The position numbers were made by a program, and so were the translations under genes. A stretch of 64,000 nt of DNA, taken from the NCBI GenBank assembly GCA_946406115.1, contig OX291550.1, positions 4,702,803-4,766,802 on the forward strand. Reading direction: 5' to 3'. This document shows positions 35,201 through 46,897 of the stretch, in pieces; the stretch's first letter is position 1, and every line of letters starts with the position of its first letter. The notes under the pieces were generated by a model. The model was given only the letters and a program-made list of their open reading frames with translations. It searched no databases and was not told the DNA's origin. The DNA comes from Apoda limacodes (lineage: Eukaryota; Arthropoda; Insecta; Lepidoptera; Limacodidae).

Positions 35201-35539
35201 TTTCAGAATATTATCTTTAAATACAGGTGTAAAGTATAATCTAATTTTATTCTAGAAAATTGTTACCATGATAAAAATGCTTAGACAAAGGAAATGGTGT
35301 AATCATGCGAAAAATATATATTTTACTAGTACATGAACATATTTAATGTACATTGGCCTCGGACCACGGATTAGCAAGACTTTCTTCAACACTAACTACT
35401 GGATAAGAATCTTGCAAGTCAATTGTTGGCACTGTGCTTTGTTGAAGATCAACGTCAGTTTCATCAAGCCACTTGGCTCTCTCTCTCTCATCGTCGCGTG
35501 AGCATGTGTGAAGTACGAACATTGTGCATCTTTAGACTT

Positions 35540-36560
35540 TTATTTTTCTCTCTGAAGGAGTATCAGCCCATATAGCGCCCAACGTTCAAGGGCACCCGCG
35601 GGCATCAGGCCTCGGCTAGGGTTGTCGCTCTTGGGGTCGACCAGCATGAGCCTCGAACCTAAAGGTGAATCAGTGCCAGTAGGGGAGTTCCCTGTTACTG
35701 CGATTGCGAGTGAGTGGGGGCGGGGGGAGGCGCCCGGGTACTTTTTGATACCTCGTGTATCCGTGTGGGGACGTCGGCGTCGGCTTAAGGGGAGGCCCTA
35801 TTTAGAGAGGTGGTTGAGACTAGTCTCGCTATTCGGATAGCAGATTGTCGTCTATGGCCGTTAGTACGTGCCTTTTTTTTTGTGCACGCTCGAAAAAGCG
35901 GACTGCCAGGTTTTTAAGAAATTGGGGAATCGTGTGGAGCTCGAAGTCCGCATTCCGGAGGTACCAGGAGACCTCGGAGACCGCTTTGAGGAAGCGGTTT
36001 AAGAGGGTCTGGAGTTTATGAAGGTTGCGTTTAGATAACGTATAGACGACGCTAGCATATGCTAGTATGGGGCGGATGTAAGTGACGTAAAGAGTCAGCT
36101 TATTCCTAAGCGACATCTTACTGTACTTGCCTATTATGAGATATAGACGACCGAGGACAAAAGTGGCTCGATCTCTAACTATTTTGGCAAGATATTTGGC
36201 CTTGTTTTGCCAAGGAATGGCACGGTCAAAGAGCGAGAGGGAAGATGAGTTTGGACGGAGGCCAGTAGTAAAAAGGACGGCAGAGCTTTTATTGGGATTC
36301 GCTTCGATTCTCCATTTCCGAAACCATTCCTAGGGCGCTGATTGCGGATTGGAGTCTCTTAGTGATTAAACTCACTTGCCTACCGGCGGTGTAAATAGCG
36401 GTATCGTCCGCGAAGAGGGCTAAAAGGGTAGCTATCGTTTTAGGGATATCGTATGTGTGCAGAAGGTACAAGATAGGGACGAGCACGGACCCTTGCGGGA
36501 TTTCTGCTTGTATTGGACGAGGGAAAGAGAGAGTGCCTTCGACTCTATAGCGACTCTCTA
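35540..36560 (-). mobile_element. Jockey-type LINE, 5'-truncated, defective
   Basis: Read on the minus strand from 36560: YRVEGTLSFPRPIQAEIPQG, then ILYLLHTYDIPK and the catalytic box LFADDTAIYTAG (36380-36410). After a deletion comes MSLRNKLTLYVTYIRPILAY and ASVVYTLSKRN (36116-35829). The 3' UTR is GC-rich (35560-35825) and ends in an inverted A-rich tail near 35540. A second copy of that UTR, on the plus strand, is at 40664-41010. The frames are broken and much of the RT is missing. Confidence 0.8.
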
Positions 36561-36564
36561 GACT

Positions 36565-37250
36565 ATTATTCCTCCGATTAGGTTGCTTGTGACATGAACA
36601 TGTTCCTTGACTTTCTTCCTTGTACAGAAGTACAATCCACTAAAGAAGTACAATTCTGCAAGCTAGGGCAATACAGGTAGTAAAGCAATTTGTTAAAGCC
36701 TCCATGCGTTGGGGTAATTCCAAGAGACCGACGCAGAAGTATTGTAGCAAACGTCTTGCCATCATCCTCTTGAGGCTTTGGAATACATAGGCCACTAGAC
36801 GACTGCAATATCGGATTAAATCAAGTGATATTTTGTTATCATTTTTAATGGAATGGAATATAATATTCCTGTGCGCCAACGACTAGCTAAAACTATTAAA
36901 AACCTAAGTAACTAATGACATAACTTTTTTATAACGTATAAATAAAAAAATATTTTTGTTTTGCATTAGCCCACATATCATTAAATTCTTTCTGAGCCAC
37001 ACTAGGTTTTTTTTCCTTTCTTATACTCTGCAAATAGGTCTTTATACAGATCACCTAGTTTAGGCATATTTTTTTATTGAAAAACATAAAAGGGAATGGT
37101 TTACGCATGTATTCGGCGCCAAAATAACAGAATAACTTGCGACTGGCAAGCAGAGCCTAGCGCGGCGGCGGTATTCGCGGCGCGCCGGGACTTCTTTCGT
37201 TGCCTGGCAATTGCGAGTTAAGGTCACACTACACGCCGCGTTCGGTTTAG
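36565..37250. other. Unrecognised stretch inside the split CR1 copy
   Basis: Overlapping minus-strand open frames (36578-36879) give no recognisable protein. A CpG-rich patch lies at 37150-37195 (GCGCGGCGGCGGTATTCGCG). I cannot classify it. Confidence 0.4.
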
Positions 37251-37254
37251 AATT

Positions 37255-37382
37255 TGCGCGTTTGACGAAAAAATAAATACACGTGATATCTTACCCCCCG
37301 TCCCCGCTTGTGATATTTCGTGATTTTTGCCGAAACCCCTCCCCCCCCTTTTGAGCCTCACGTGATTAATGGACGGCCCCTT
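37255..37382. mobile_element. Short MITE-like dispersed repeat
   Basis: It contains ACACGTGATATCTTACCCCC, a GTCCCCGCTTGTGATATTTC block and CACGTGATTAATGGACGGCC. I recognise this as a widespread short lepidopteran repeat. CACGTGAT occurs near both ends. The class is unproven. Confidence 0.5.
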
Positions 37383-37385
37383 ACG

Positions 37386-38320
37386 GAGTGCCCGAGAGTT
37401 TGTGCAAATGGGTGACGAGATTTGGACCGGCAGACGCATACAAGCCGTAGTTGTTGGTAGTTGCTTTGATAGCATGGACATTAATCCTGGTGTCCCGAAG
37501 GCTCTGCGCTGCCTCCTACGCTGTTTCTACTGCATATCAATGACATGTTGGACATCAACAACATACATTGCTGTGCAGATGACAGTACTGGAGACGCTTA
37601 TTACACGAACCGTGCAAATATCCCTTGTTCCGTTGAGGAGAAAAAGCGTCTCACCTTTTAACTCACCTTCGAGATCACCTTGTCCAAGGTCTCTGACTGG
37701 TCCGATTCAACCCTACAAAGACACAAGTCTGCGCGTTTACCGCTAAGAAAACCCCATTCACTGTAGTCCCACAATTCCAGAACACTCCCCTCTCCATCTT
37801 TAAGAACATTGGAATTCTCGATGATATCTCCATCGATGTTCAGTACTGAGATAATTTGCCAGACAAGGTTAAGCTGGCGTCCAAAAAACTTAGTGTACTC
37901 AACAGAGCAAAGCAGTACTTCACGTCGGGGCAAAGGTTGCTGCTTTACAAGTCGCAAGTTAGGCCCCAGATGAAATACTGCTGCCATCTCTGGGCGGGTG
38001 CACCCAAAATTTGACTCGGTTAAAAGACGGACTGTGAGAATTATCAACGATCCCAAACTCACTTGCCGTGTCGATTCCTTAAGTCTGAGGAGAGACTTTG
38101 CCTCTTCCTCCCGCGAAGGCTTGGTTGTGGAATGTGCTCCCTGCCAAGGTTTTCGCTAAGGACTACAGTAAAGGGACTTCCAAAAAGAATTAATTAGATT
38201 TTTGAAAGGTCGGTAACGCGCGAGTGATACCCCTGGTGTTGCAACCGTCAATAGGCTACGGTGACCGCTTACCGTCAAGCAGCTCGTCATCTTGTTTGCC
38301 ACCTTAGTGGTATAAAAAAA
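37386..38320 (+). mobile_element. CR1-type LINE, C-terminal half and 3' tail
   Basis: It starts with RSAREFVQMGDEIWTGRRIQ. It then has NIHCCADDSTGDAYY (the catalytic YADD is changed to CADD, about 37566), KLASKKLSVLNRAKQYFTSG (about 37870-37930) and the RTVRI block near 38030. An internal deletion near 38100 joins RDFAS directly to the FLPREGLV region. The tail is standard: GGTGACCGCTTACCGTCAAG, then GTGGTATAAAAAAAAAA at 38310. Frameshifts occur throughout. Confidence 0.85.
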
Positions 38321-38399
38321 AAATACATTCTCAGTATATTTTATAGTTCATTTAATTAATGTATGTATTAAATTACATTATGCCTTAGAGTATTATTGC

Positions 38400-38560
38400 C
38401 TTACAGACTTGCTGAACCGTTAGCTAAACCGAGGGCCTAAATTCAATTCTTGCCTGTAACAAACATTTATTTGATGAGCATTTGTGTTTGCCTTGTGTCT
38501 GGATGTTTTCTTTGTATAACATGTATGTTGTCAAGCTTTCTTCTTAGGGAGCTGCCACTC
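38400..38560 (+). mobile_element. SINE fragment, plus strand, decayed
   Basis: AACAAACATTTATTTGATGA, CATTTGTGTTTGCCTTGTGT and CTGGATGTTTT match the body of the 21640 SINE. The tRNA-like head is heavily mutated (TTCAATTCTTGCC in place of the B-box). Confidence 0.55.
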
Positions 38561-40660
38561 TTAGGGAGACAAGATGATAATAAAACTCAGGCTCATGGAA
38601 TTGGAATGGAGCATTTCACACCTATTTACTTATAAATATTTACAAAGATATAGTCACGGGCGTATAACAAAAACACAGTTAAACACGGACGTCTTCGTGC
38701 GACTCTTCGGTGAAGTCCTGGACAAAGTGACGGGTGATCCTTCTAGGATTCAACTTATCTCTGACTTAAGATAATGTACCACTACTACGGGTTACCTCGA
38801 AGAATAAATTAATTAATTTCTCGACGAAACAGTAAGATTTAAAATTTATTATTGTGGCAAACAGAATATAGTTGAAAGAGTTCAGTACATAATCGTTGTA
38901 TGTATGTTTTGGTGGATTACCTTTTAGCCTATTGTATAATCCATCTATCTGTATAAACTTGATATTAATCACAAAAATCGCCCACCTGACTTATAATCCG
39001 AACTGCGCAAAACTTTTTTGGTCTATAACACCCATTCTAACAAAATGAATTCATTGGATGACCGCGGACGTAATATAACAAATATATAACTTTTACTCGT
39101 GACTTTTATAAATTGAACTGAAAACATAAACCTTAACATGCTACAATTTGTTTACAAAAACAGTATTCAAGTAATTTGTATCCGTTGTCTGATTCCTAGT
39201 TCTGATTGCTTAGGTTTCATCCCAGCGTATACCAGCGAAGAAAAATGCCACAAGAAAACCTGCTGATGCATGTAGGTTTTTTTAAAAGAAAACAAGACGA
39301 ATGTCAAATCCACGTAATGGCTCAAATCAACCTCGCCTAAGTTTGTCAGACAAAAAAGGTCTGCGTATTATTTTTCATACTTAATGGTTGAGGGCGGGCT
39401 GTGTCCCAAAACAATTTTTTTTTTTAACATAATTGAGAGTATGTAAAATCTTCGTATCAAATATTAAAACTCAGCTTGGACCGTTTTTTGAACTAGGTTT
39501 ATTTAACAGTTACAAATTTTGACTTATTACTTTACGCCTAACAGTTATGAAGAAAGCTTGTGACAAACAGACTGACAAACTATGAAATCAGTATTCTATT
39601 TAAGTAATTTCCACACAGGAAGCATCAAAAAGTCATTCAAATATCAAATCAAATAAGAGGTAAATAGAGCTCCTGCCTCGTTGTTAGTGGATGTAAAATT
39701 ACCAGAAAATAATGTTTCAAAAATACGTTTTTTGTAATGTGGCAACTGAGAATATTATTCTGAGCGGTTCTATATTCTACACTCGTTACGAATATTATAT
39801 TTTCCTTGAATATTTTATTCTGAATTTTTGGATACGCAGTTTAATATTCAGCGAAACAGCACTACGACATTTCACGTTAAATATGAGTCACACGTTTCAG
39901 AATTACGTAGATCTTGTTTCTGAAAGTGCTTACATAAATAAGTTACATATAAAAGAACATATTTGTGATGAAATTAATTATACATAATAAATCTCAAATT
40001 ACTGCTTAATCAATTGCAGTTAATAATATACTGTGTTGTGATTAAAGTTTCATATTCAAAGTAGTCATTTATTCAGATCTATCGTGTGCAATTTACTCTT
40101 TATAATAACAGTATTTCGTGTGAAGAATATCTTGTAAATTATAGCTTGTTAATGTGAATAAAGTCATGCAAATAAAATAAAGTAGGTAGGCAGTTGATGT
40201 TAACGTCGTACACAAAACGTTCCGTTCACGGCTTTTTGCGGGTCTAATTCGTCTTTTCACGTGTCGCCCTACTCTTTTTCTTCTAATCTGAGGTCACTTC
40301 AAGAACCTTACTTTCCTATAGGTTGTTTATTCGAAAAAATATGTTGCCTATGTCAATATTAATACTGTCAATATATCGCTACTATGTCAATTTTTGGATA
40401 GATTTCGACTTGCGGTTGCATTCCTTAGGGAAACTTTTGACAGCCCCATTTATCTTATATATATTTATATATAAGATATCCTTAAGAAATTCTACGGGAT
40501 AACAAGTGGAAGTACGAAAACTAAAACGTGAAAACCCACGTGATATTAAAGACAGCTTGACATTTTTTTTGTTAAATTAACAGCAAGATTTTTCATTTAA
40601 TTGACAGAGATAGACATTTATTTGGTACATAACTCTCACTCACACAATACAAAAAAACTA
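38561..40660. other. Non-coding, little recognised
   Basis: At 39178-39215, GTATCCGTTGTCTGATTCCT looks like another fragment of the SINE 3' block. A 91-codon ATG frame at 39712-39987 is AT-rich and unrecognised. A perfect 26-bp palindrome (ATCTTATATATAT and its reverse complement) lies near 40455. Confidence 0.4.
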
Positions 40661-40663
40661 TAG

Positions 40664-41010
40664 TTAGGAGGCCTCGGCACGTACTAATTTACTACTAATT
40701 AGTGTCAACGACCTCCCCCAATAGGGCCTCCCTACAAACACGACGCCGACATCCCCGGGTTCGTCGGCGCCCACAAGGATACACGAGTTATTAAAGAGTG
40801 CCGGGGCGCTTCTCGCCCCCACTCAATCGCAACCGCACCCGCGTAACGGGGAACTCCCCTCCTGGTGGTAATTAACCTCCGGGTTCGAGACTCATGCCGG
40901 TTGAAGGGACGCCCCCGAGAGCGACAACTCAAGCCGAGACTCCCCCCCGGTGAAGCAGTAATGGCTGCAACAGCCAACTGCATTGTCAGTTCAGAAAAAA
41001 AAAATACAAA
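40664..41010 (+). mobile_element. Jockey-type LINE, 3' UTR only
   Basis: This GC-rich block is related to the inverted 35560-35825 region: GACGCCGACATCCCCGGG, CGCCCCCACTCAATCGCAA, GGGGAACTCCCCTCCTGG. It ends in an A run at about 40997. The plus strand is open on its complement only by composition; no protein is implied. Confidence 0.7.
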
Positions 41011-41520
41011 AGATAAATACGAGTAAATATTATGAGCTAAGAAATTTCATTCACACATCAAAAAAATTTAAAAAATATATTTTAACAAAAAGAAACGCTT
41101 ACAATTTAAATTAAACTATGAAACAAAAAAAAAATTTAACACAAATGTTAACAACCCAGATTTTTGAGACGTACTTTGAAATGAAGTTAACTTAACTTTA
41201 CTACACCTCTTTTATTTAAATATGACAAGTAGGAGTTATGTGCTTAGCAGAAACATATAACAATGCTAGCTAAAATATAATGGTAGCTAAAATCACAACT
41301 CTCCGTAGAAGTCCAGTAAATAGTATCATACGACCTATTTTGCCCCTCTAACTATCCGTTAGCTAAAAGCTAAAAATCAGATTACCTCATTGTGGCTTGA
41401 AGGTATAATTTCCCGCAATTTTACCTGAGAAAAACTTTAATCCCCAAAAATTCTATCTTCCGCCCTTCCAGCTATCCCTTTACTTATACACAAAATCATT
41501 TTATAACGCAAATCCCTCCC
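41011..41520. other. Non-coding, nothing recognised
   Basis: AT-rich, no gene or repeat recognised. Confidence 0.4.
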
Positions 41521-41650
41521 ACTAATATTATAAATGTGAAAGTTTGGATGTTTATAACTCAATCACGCTTTACTCCTGGACGGAATGGGTTGAAACTTGG
41601 CAAACATATAGAGTATGTCCCGGCATTGTACATAGGCTGTTTTTCATCGT
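41521..41650 (+). repeat. Dispersed repeat start (ACTAATATTATAAATGTGAAAG type)
   Basis: It shares its opening with the repeat at 3783 and continues with CTCAATCACGCTTTACTCCT and GGAATGGGTTGAAACTTGGC. This is a common lepidopteran repeat edge. Confidence 0.5.
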
Positions 41651-42160
41651 ATAAAATTCAAAATTTTCCATTATAATCGAATCCCACTTAAACGAAGTAT
41701 AGCTGGAGCTATAGATTGCAACAACAAACTTTTTTAGTATTATCAAAGAGTTTCCGTATAACGTCAACGCCGATAACCAAATTTAGTTTAGCGCTGGCAA
41801 AAGCAAGAGAAATAGACATTATGTTAGGACTAATGCAAAATTTCTCCTTGTTGTAAAGCAAGGTTAATGACGGGATTTAACTGACGAGCCCAAAATCGCG
41901 GAAATGAAATGTTTATGATGTAGGCTGTGTTTAGGGATGACTCATCATGACATTATGAAATCTTTGGATAATCTCTGAGTCTTAATTCTTTGTTTAAGTT
42001 AAGGTTTTATTATGTTCATAACTTTTTCTAATTCTAAGATTTATGTAATTTTATAAATGTGGAATTAATTACAACAAAATAATCAAAAACAGTTCGTGCC
42101 CCATGGGTTTGCGGTTGTTGTCGAATTAGTGGCTACTCGACTGACAAAGTCTTAAAGCCG
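41651..42160. other. Non-coding, nothing recognised
   Basis: No gene or repeat is recognised. Confidence 0.4.
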
Positions 42161-42164
42161 TCCA

Positions 42165-42335
42165 TAAGGTGTAAAAAGTCTGGAGTAAGAACTAGGGTCT
42201 CGATTTCTCAGAGGAAAATATATGAAAGTATATTGCCTCTCGAGACCTAATTTAGGTCTTAAAAGGTGAGATGTCTTTACATACATTTTCCCAATGACAA
42301 CCGACTACTTCAGACTTTTCACATTAGGCCCTCTT
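42165..42335. repeat. Nested inverted repeat, MITE-like
   Basis: The outer arms GTGTAAAAAGTCTGGAGTAA (about 42170) and CTACTTCAGACTTTTCACAT (about 42308) are reverse complements with few mismatches. An inner pair GGTCTCGA...CAGAGG and CCTCTCGAGACC lies within. Part of the flank (42361-42480) resembles 48601-48720. Confidence 0.65.
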
Positions 42336-42339
42336 TCCG

Positions 42340-43007
42340 AAATGTCGATGCAAATCTTAGTATTCTTTAACTAATGCTGAGTGAAGTTCTCTTGTTACTG
42401 CGCGTGAATACAAATGGAGCTCGTAACTTTTGTCGTTGTATTGTTGATAGCTTGCTGTACACCAGTTACACTTTTCGTTAAACCTGGAGTAACGTTACAG
42501 TTATTAATATACTCTTTTGCATAAAGATAATAATAACGAAAAGTTATAAATAAAACACAAAGTACAAAGTCATCAAGACTTTTGGTATAGGAGTGTTTAG
42601 GTTAGGTTTATTCAGGTCGATATATAAATATAGTATTTATATATCGACATATAGTATAGTATATTATATGATATAATTTATATTTATGATATATGAAAAA
42701 CAAAAAAAAAATTGTTTTGACTTACTTCTTATATTCGTCAGCAACTGGCAATGGGGGTTTATTATTTTTTCCCTGGTGTTTAATTACCGCTTATTACATG
42801 GGAGATATAAAAAAGACACCTTAGTCCAGATACACTGTTGTGTCAGAGGCAGTGCTGCAGTGATGGGCTAACCACCTACACGACTAAAGTCATTACGGCG
42901 TTGGTATGTGTCCAGCCACTAGTTACCCCCTTCTGCCGATATAAACCGTGAAAATACATCGATAAATATGTAAAATTTGGTCGCAGCGTGGCCTCCGTAG
43001 TTAGATG
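42340..43007. other. Non-coding; flank shared with 48.6 kb
   Basis: The segment at about 42405-42475 (GAATACAAATGGAGC, TTGTTGATAGCT, GCTGTA) has a diverged counterpart at 48660-48720. No gene is seen. Confidence 0.4.
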
Positions 43008-43850
43008 GTATTTTTAGGGTTCCGTACCTCAAAAGGAAAAAAGGAACCCTTATAGGGTCACTTTGTTGTCCGTCTATCTGTCTGTCTGTCAAGACCCTTT
43101 TTCTCAGGAACGCGTAAAGGTATCAAATTGAAATTAATATCAAATATTAAGGTCTGCGATCCCTTAAAGCTGTAAAAAAATCCATCAAGCAATAAAAAAC
43201 GATACGGCCGATGTACGATCATTTTTGTCGCATATTTTGGCATTAACAAATAAATCAAAACCTATAGGGTACTTCCTGTTGTCCTAGACTCATACAATTT
43301 GACACAAACCTAGGTCTTACCTCACAAATATAGGGAAAAATCCGAAATTGGTTGATTTGTAGTTAAAACACAGTAAAAAATTGTCTGACCCTTTTTCTCA
43401 AGAACGCGTGAACGTATTAAGTTGAAATTAATATCAAATACTAAAGTTTACGGTAACTTAAAGTTGTAAAAAAATCAAGCTTCTAAGTCAATGCAATAAA
43501 AAAAATATGCCCAAAATACAGTTATTTTTGTCGTATATTGGGGCACAAATAAATCAAAACCTATGGGGTACTTCCCGTTGACCTAGAATCATGAAATTTG
43601 GTAAGAAGCAATGCCATATAGCATAAATAAAGTGAAAATCTGAAAACCGTAAATTTGTTGTAACGTCACAAAAATTTTTTTTTTTTGCGATTATATACTT
43701 ATTTGCAGTTGGAGAACTAACCGTTTACTTGGTTAGTGTATTGGGATAACAGTTATCCAACGGCAAAGTTAAGTTTGTCCCTCGATACAGTTTACCTTTA
43801 ACGGAACCCTCGGTGCGCGAGTCCGACTCGCACTTGAGCGGTTTTTTAGA
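43008..43850 (+). repeat. ~840-bp dispersed repeat, apparently full length
   Basis: It begins TTTTTAGGGTTCCGTACCTC, with AGGAACCCTTATAGGGTCAC and a TCTGTC microsatellite. It ends ACGGAACCCTCGGTGCGCGA, GTCCGACTCGCACTTGAGCG. An internal block of ~90 bp (CCCTTTTTCTCAGGAACGCG onward) is repeated about 300 bp later at 43391 with ~80% identity by eye. There is no transposase or reverse transcriptase. Fragments of its ends occur at 1.7, 9.3, 22.8, 49.5-49.7 and 61.9-62.7 kb. Confidence 0.7.
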
Positions 43851-43989
43851 TTGAATTAAGAAAATAGAGATTAACGTGTTGTACCGTTTTTGCTAAATCA
43901 GAGGCCTAAGGTAAAAGTATGAGAATTCTGATGTTTATATAAACAGTTAAAAATCTTTCTTTTTTTTAATAGCATAAGATAGTAGGTAT

Positions 43990-44115
43990 TCCCTCGAAGA
44001 CCGAGCTCTGCTCGTTTTTTATTAACAACGCCATCTATTGTCAAGTAGCTTTAGTGTTGCTGTTTCGGTAAAAATAATAGTATTACTACTCGCCAATAGA
44101 TGTCAGGAAGAATCA
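43990..44115 (+). repeat. Second copy of the 5.66-kb repeat
   Basis: GAGCTCTGCTCGTTTTTTAT, AACGCCATCTATTGTCAAGT, TGCTGTTTCGGTAAAAATAA and CGCCAATAGATGTCAGGAAG match 5665-5805. This copy lacks the local duplication seen there. Confidence 0.75.
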
Positions 44116-44482
44116 TATTTGTCAGTTATCAGAGTATCCAATAATTAAAAATACTATGAACATATACATATATACTTTACATATACATGCATATATTGTG
44201 ATTTTAAATAAATTCTGTTCTTAGATAATTTTTGAAATGATAGATTTTTATATAAGTAGAGCAGAGTAATAAAGTATTTGGTATCAATCTCCAAGTATAG
44301 GATATAAAAGATTATCAAAGAATTCCTAAAAAAATTTTAAAAAGTGCTAGATCACAAATTTTCTTTTCGTTTATTTCTATTACCTATGCATTAAAAAAAG
44401 AAGTGTTTTTATATCTTTTGTTTGTTAAAACAAATAATTTTCACATAAGTAATTTTTATTATAATTTAAAATATTAATAGGG

Positions 44483-44655
44483 AAAAGCTTAGTTAATATC
44501 TAGTTTGTATTCGTATCCGGCGAACAGCGACCCCCAGGAGATGCACGCTGATAGTTCTTTTTAGTTCCATGCGCTTAGTTAAATTTGCATGAACACCTAG
44601 CGTGCATACTTTGATCTTAAATTGTTTTGAATTCGTGATACAATTCAAACACCTT
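44483..44655. repeat. Conserved ~160-bp element, copy 1
   Basis: It matches 57551-57708 in the same orientation at about 90% identity by eye, from AAAAGCTTAGTTAA to GTGATACAA. The inner block CCCCCAGGAGATGCACGCTG is identical. Inside it ATGCACGCT (44541) and AGCGTGCAT (44599) form an inverted pair. I recognise no family. Confidence 0.8.
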
Positions 44656-45589
44656 TTTACTAACAACACAGCTACCACACTACATGGAGGTCATTTATGA
44701 AAGAAATTTAAACAAAACAAAAGGGTTAAGGCCATAGCTGATCTATAATTAAGCTAGAACACCGAAATATTTACAATAGTTTAAATATCCTTTAAAAAAA
44801 TATAAAAATAAATCACATCAGCAAACAAAACATAGATTTTCAATGTATGCTTTATACGAGTATATGCAGCAAAATTTCTCAAATTATACTTATTATCCTT
44901 TTTGAGCAGCTACATTAACAATGATATGACAACTCTCTTGTAAATCTGCTGGTCTGTAATAGCACATTGTGTGTTAAGGGTGGTAAGGAGAAGATTACCA
45001 ACGTGTTACACACAATGTTTTTCATCACTTTTACGAGTAAATAAATAAAAATATAATGTGAAAATATAAATAAACTTGCCAAAGCACAATTGAAATGGCG
45101 GGAATACAAGTATACAAAACTCCACCGTTAGATGGCGCTAGATATCTAGAGAATTTATAAATTAATTTTTTTTTAGCTGAAGTTAAAACTTGTAACTGCT
45201 CGCTTGCCATAGCAATACCAAAGCTTTTGTCTTTTTTATTTATTTAATTAAACACCAACATAGCGCACATATATACAATTCTTTACATAAGAATATTTTG
45301 AACAAGAAAAGTGACACTATACTTATAGGTGGTAATTGTTTAACAACCTTGACAACATAAATAAAAGGTTAATAATAAAAAGAACCAAAATTAAAATGTC
45401 ACAAATGAACACTTACGATAAGAGCGCATCTGTGGTACTTAACACAAATGGTAGTCTATAACATTTTATGAGTCTAGCCTACTGGGTCGTAAAACATAAA
45501 TATAGAGCTGACTGACCAATCAATACAAGTTTTTTCTTTTGTTCATTTGTTCTATATTCTGTAGACTGTTAGGTCAAAGTTCTTCTTAT
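44656..45589. other. Non-coding, nothing recognised
   Basis: AT-rich. No gene or clear repeat is seen. Confidence 0.4.
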
Positions 45590-46065
45590 TAAGGAGGAAT
45601 TTAATTGGTACGAGCAGTTTTATCAAATAATTTAAATAAAAGTTTAACGCTTAGGTTACGCAATGAGATTGATGCAGTTTTCTCTAGGGACTACAGTAGG
45701 TATGCGGTTCTTAAAGAGATTGATGAGGTTTTCTCTAGGGACTACAGTAGGTATGCGGTTCTTAAAGAGATTGATGAGGTTTTCTCTAGGGACTACAGTA
45801 GGTATGCGGTTCTTAAAGAGATTGATGAGGTTTTCTCTAGGGACTACAGTAGGTATGCGGTTCTTAAAGAGATTGATGAGGTTTTCTCTAGGGACTACAG
45901 TAGGTATGCGGTTCTTAAAGGAAGGAGTTATAAGATTAAGAAAGGGTAGGCAACGCGCGAGTTATGCTTCTGGTGTTGCTAGCGTCCAAAGGCAGCGATG
46001 ACTACTTAACATTATAGTCTGGCCATAAGCTTGTTTGCCAACTTAGTGGTACAAACAAAAAAAAT
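45590..46065 (+). mobile_element. CR1-type LINE 3' end with internal tandem expansion
   Basis: The ORF C-terminus and tail are recognisable (GCAACGCGCGAGTTATGCTT, GGTGTTGCTAGCGTCCAAAG, AAGCTTGTTTGCC, ending GTGGTACAAACAAAAAAAA). The segment equivalent to NELPAKVFCKDYSMGFFKKE in other copies is present five times in tandem as a 51-bp unit (separate entry). Confidence 0.85.
45665..45919 (+). repeat. 51-bp (17-codon) tandem repeat, 5 copies
   Basis: Units start at 45665, 45716, 45767, 45818 and 45869. Each translates as EIDEVFSRDYSRYAVLK, with one change (DA for DE) in the first. The period keeps the frame open. It derives from the conserved CR1 C-terminal segment, as shown by alignment with 12048-12110. 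Confidence 0.95.
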
Positions 46066-46495
46066 TCTTATTCAATTAATTTCTGATTTGGTATTTTCCC
46101 TAACTTTTTGTCGTAAAAGTAATATCAAAAACACATCTACTTACATTATAAATCACCGTATTAAAATTTATATTGTTAGCCAGATTGTTAGCCAGTTTTT
46201 TAAAGAAGTACTTAAATTTTTAGATGAGTACCAAAAACTATAAAAAAGCTATAATTAAACCGACAAATGTTACTTAAAGATAATCCAAGGATTACAAGAA
46301 ACCACGATAAGCCGCCTCTAAACCAGCTTACATCATAAATATTTCATGTTCCTTAATTTTTGCATCAGTTCATTCTTGCTTTCAACGGATTTAAGATTTA
46401 ATGAAATTCATACCTATTTCTATTTGGTACACTAAGGTCAAAAAACTTTTAAGTTATTATTTGTTTACAACTACTTTTTGCCCGCTGTTCCACCC
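46066..46495. other. Non-coding, nothing recognised
   Basis: AT-rich. A short GTTAGCCAGATTGTTAGCCA duplication lies near 46180. Confidence 0.4.
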
Positions 46496-46499
46496 GCAT

Positions 46500-46897
46500 G
46501 GCCGACAACAGGATCATCGAGCACCAATGAGTACATAGCCATCACCTGCAGTTCCGGTTAAAAAGAAGGATGGCAGTTCCATTTTTTTTGTGATTCACTG
46601 GATGCCCAATATTGTAACTAAAAAGGGACAGTTACTCTCTGCCTTGGATAAACAATACGCTCCATATGCTCAAGTACTAACTGGTTATCTACCGTACAGT
46701 TGAAAAGTGGTAACTGGCTGATGAAAATTAGTCTAGAAGATAAAGAAAAGACAGCGTTTAGCGCAGGAATCGGCAATCGCATCTGGCAGTTCCGAGTCAC
46801 GGCATTTGATCTTTGTAATGCTCCAAAAAAGTTTGAGCGTCTCATGGAAAGAGGAGATGTGTGTCTAGTGTGCCTCGATGACGTCATCATCGTGAGA
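46500..46897 (+). mobile_element. Ty3/gypsy LTR-retrotransposon RT fragment
   Basis: In successive frames it gives RIIE, then PSPAVPVKKKDGSS, and later WLMKISLEDKEKTAFSAG, IWQFRVTAFDLCNAPKKFER and CLVCLDDVIIV. These correspond to the gypsy RT blocks around PVVLVKKKDGS, EDKEKTAF, WQFxVMPFGLCNAP, FERLM and the catalytic YLDD, here CLDD. The central part is garbled and no gag, protease, integrase or LTR is present. It ends abruptly at the CR1 fragment at 46898. Confidence 0.8.

Noticed and set aside
39712..39987. 91-codon ATG frame
   Set aside because: Very AT-rich codons, no recognised motif, no promoter or splice context.
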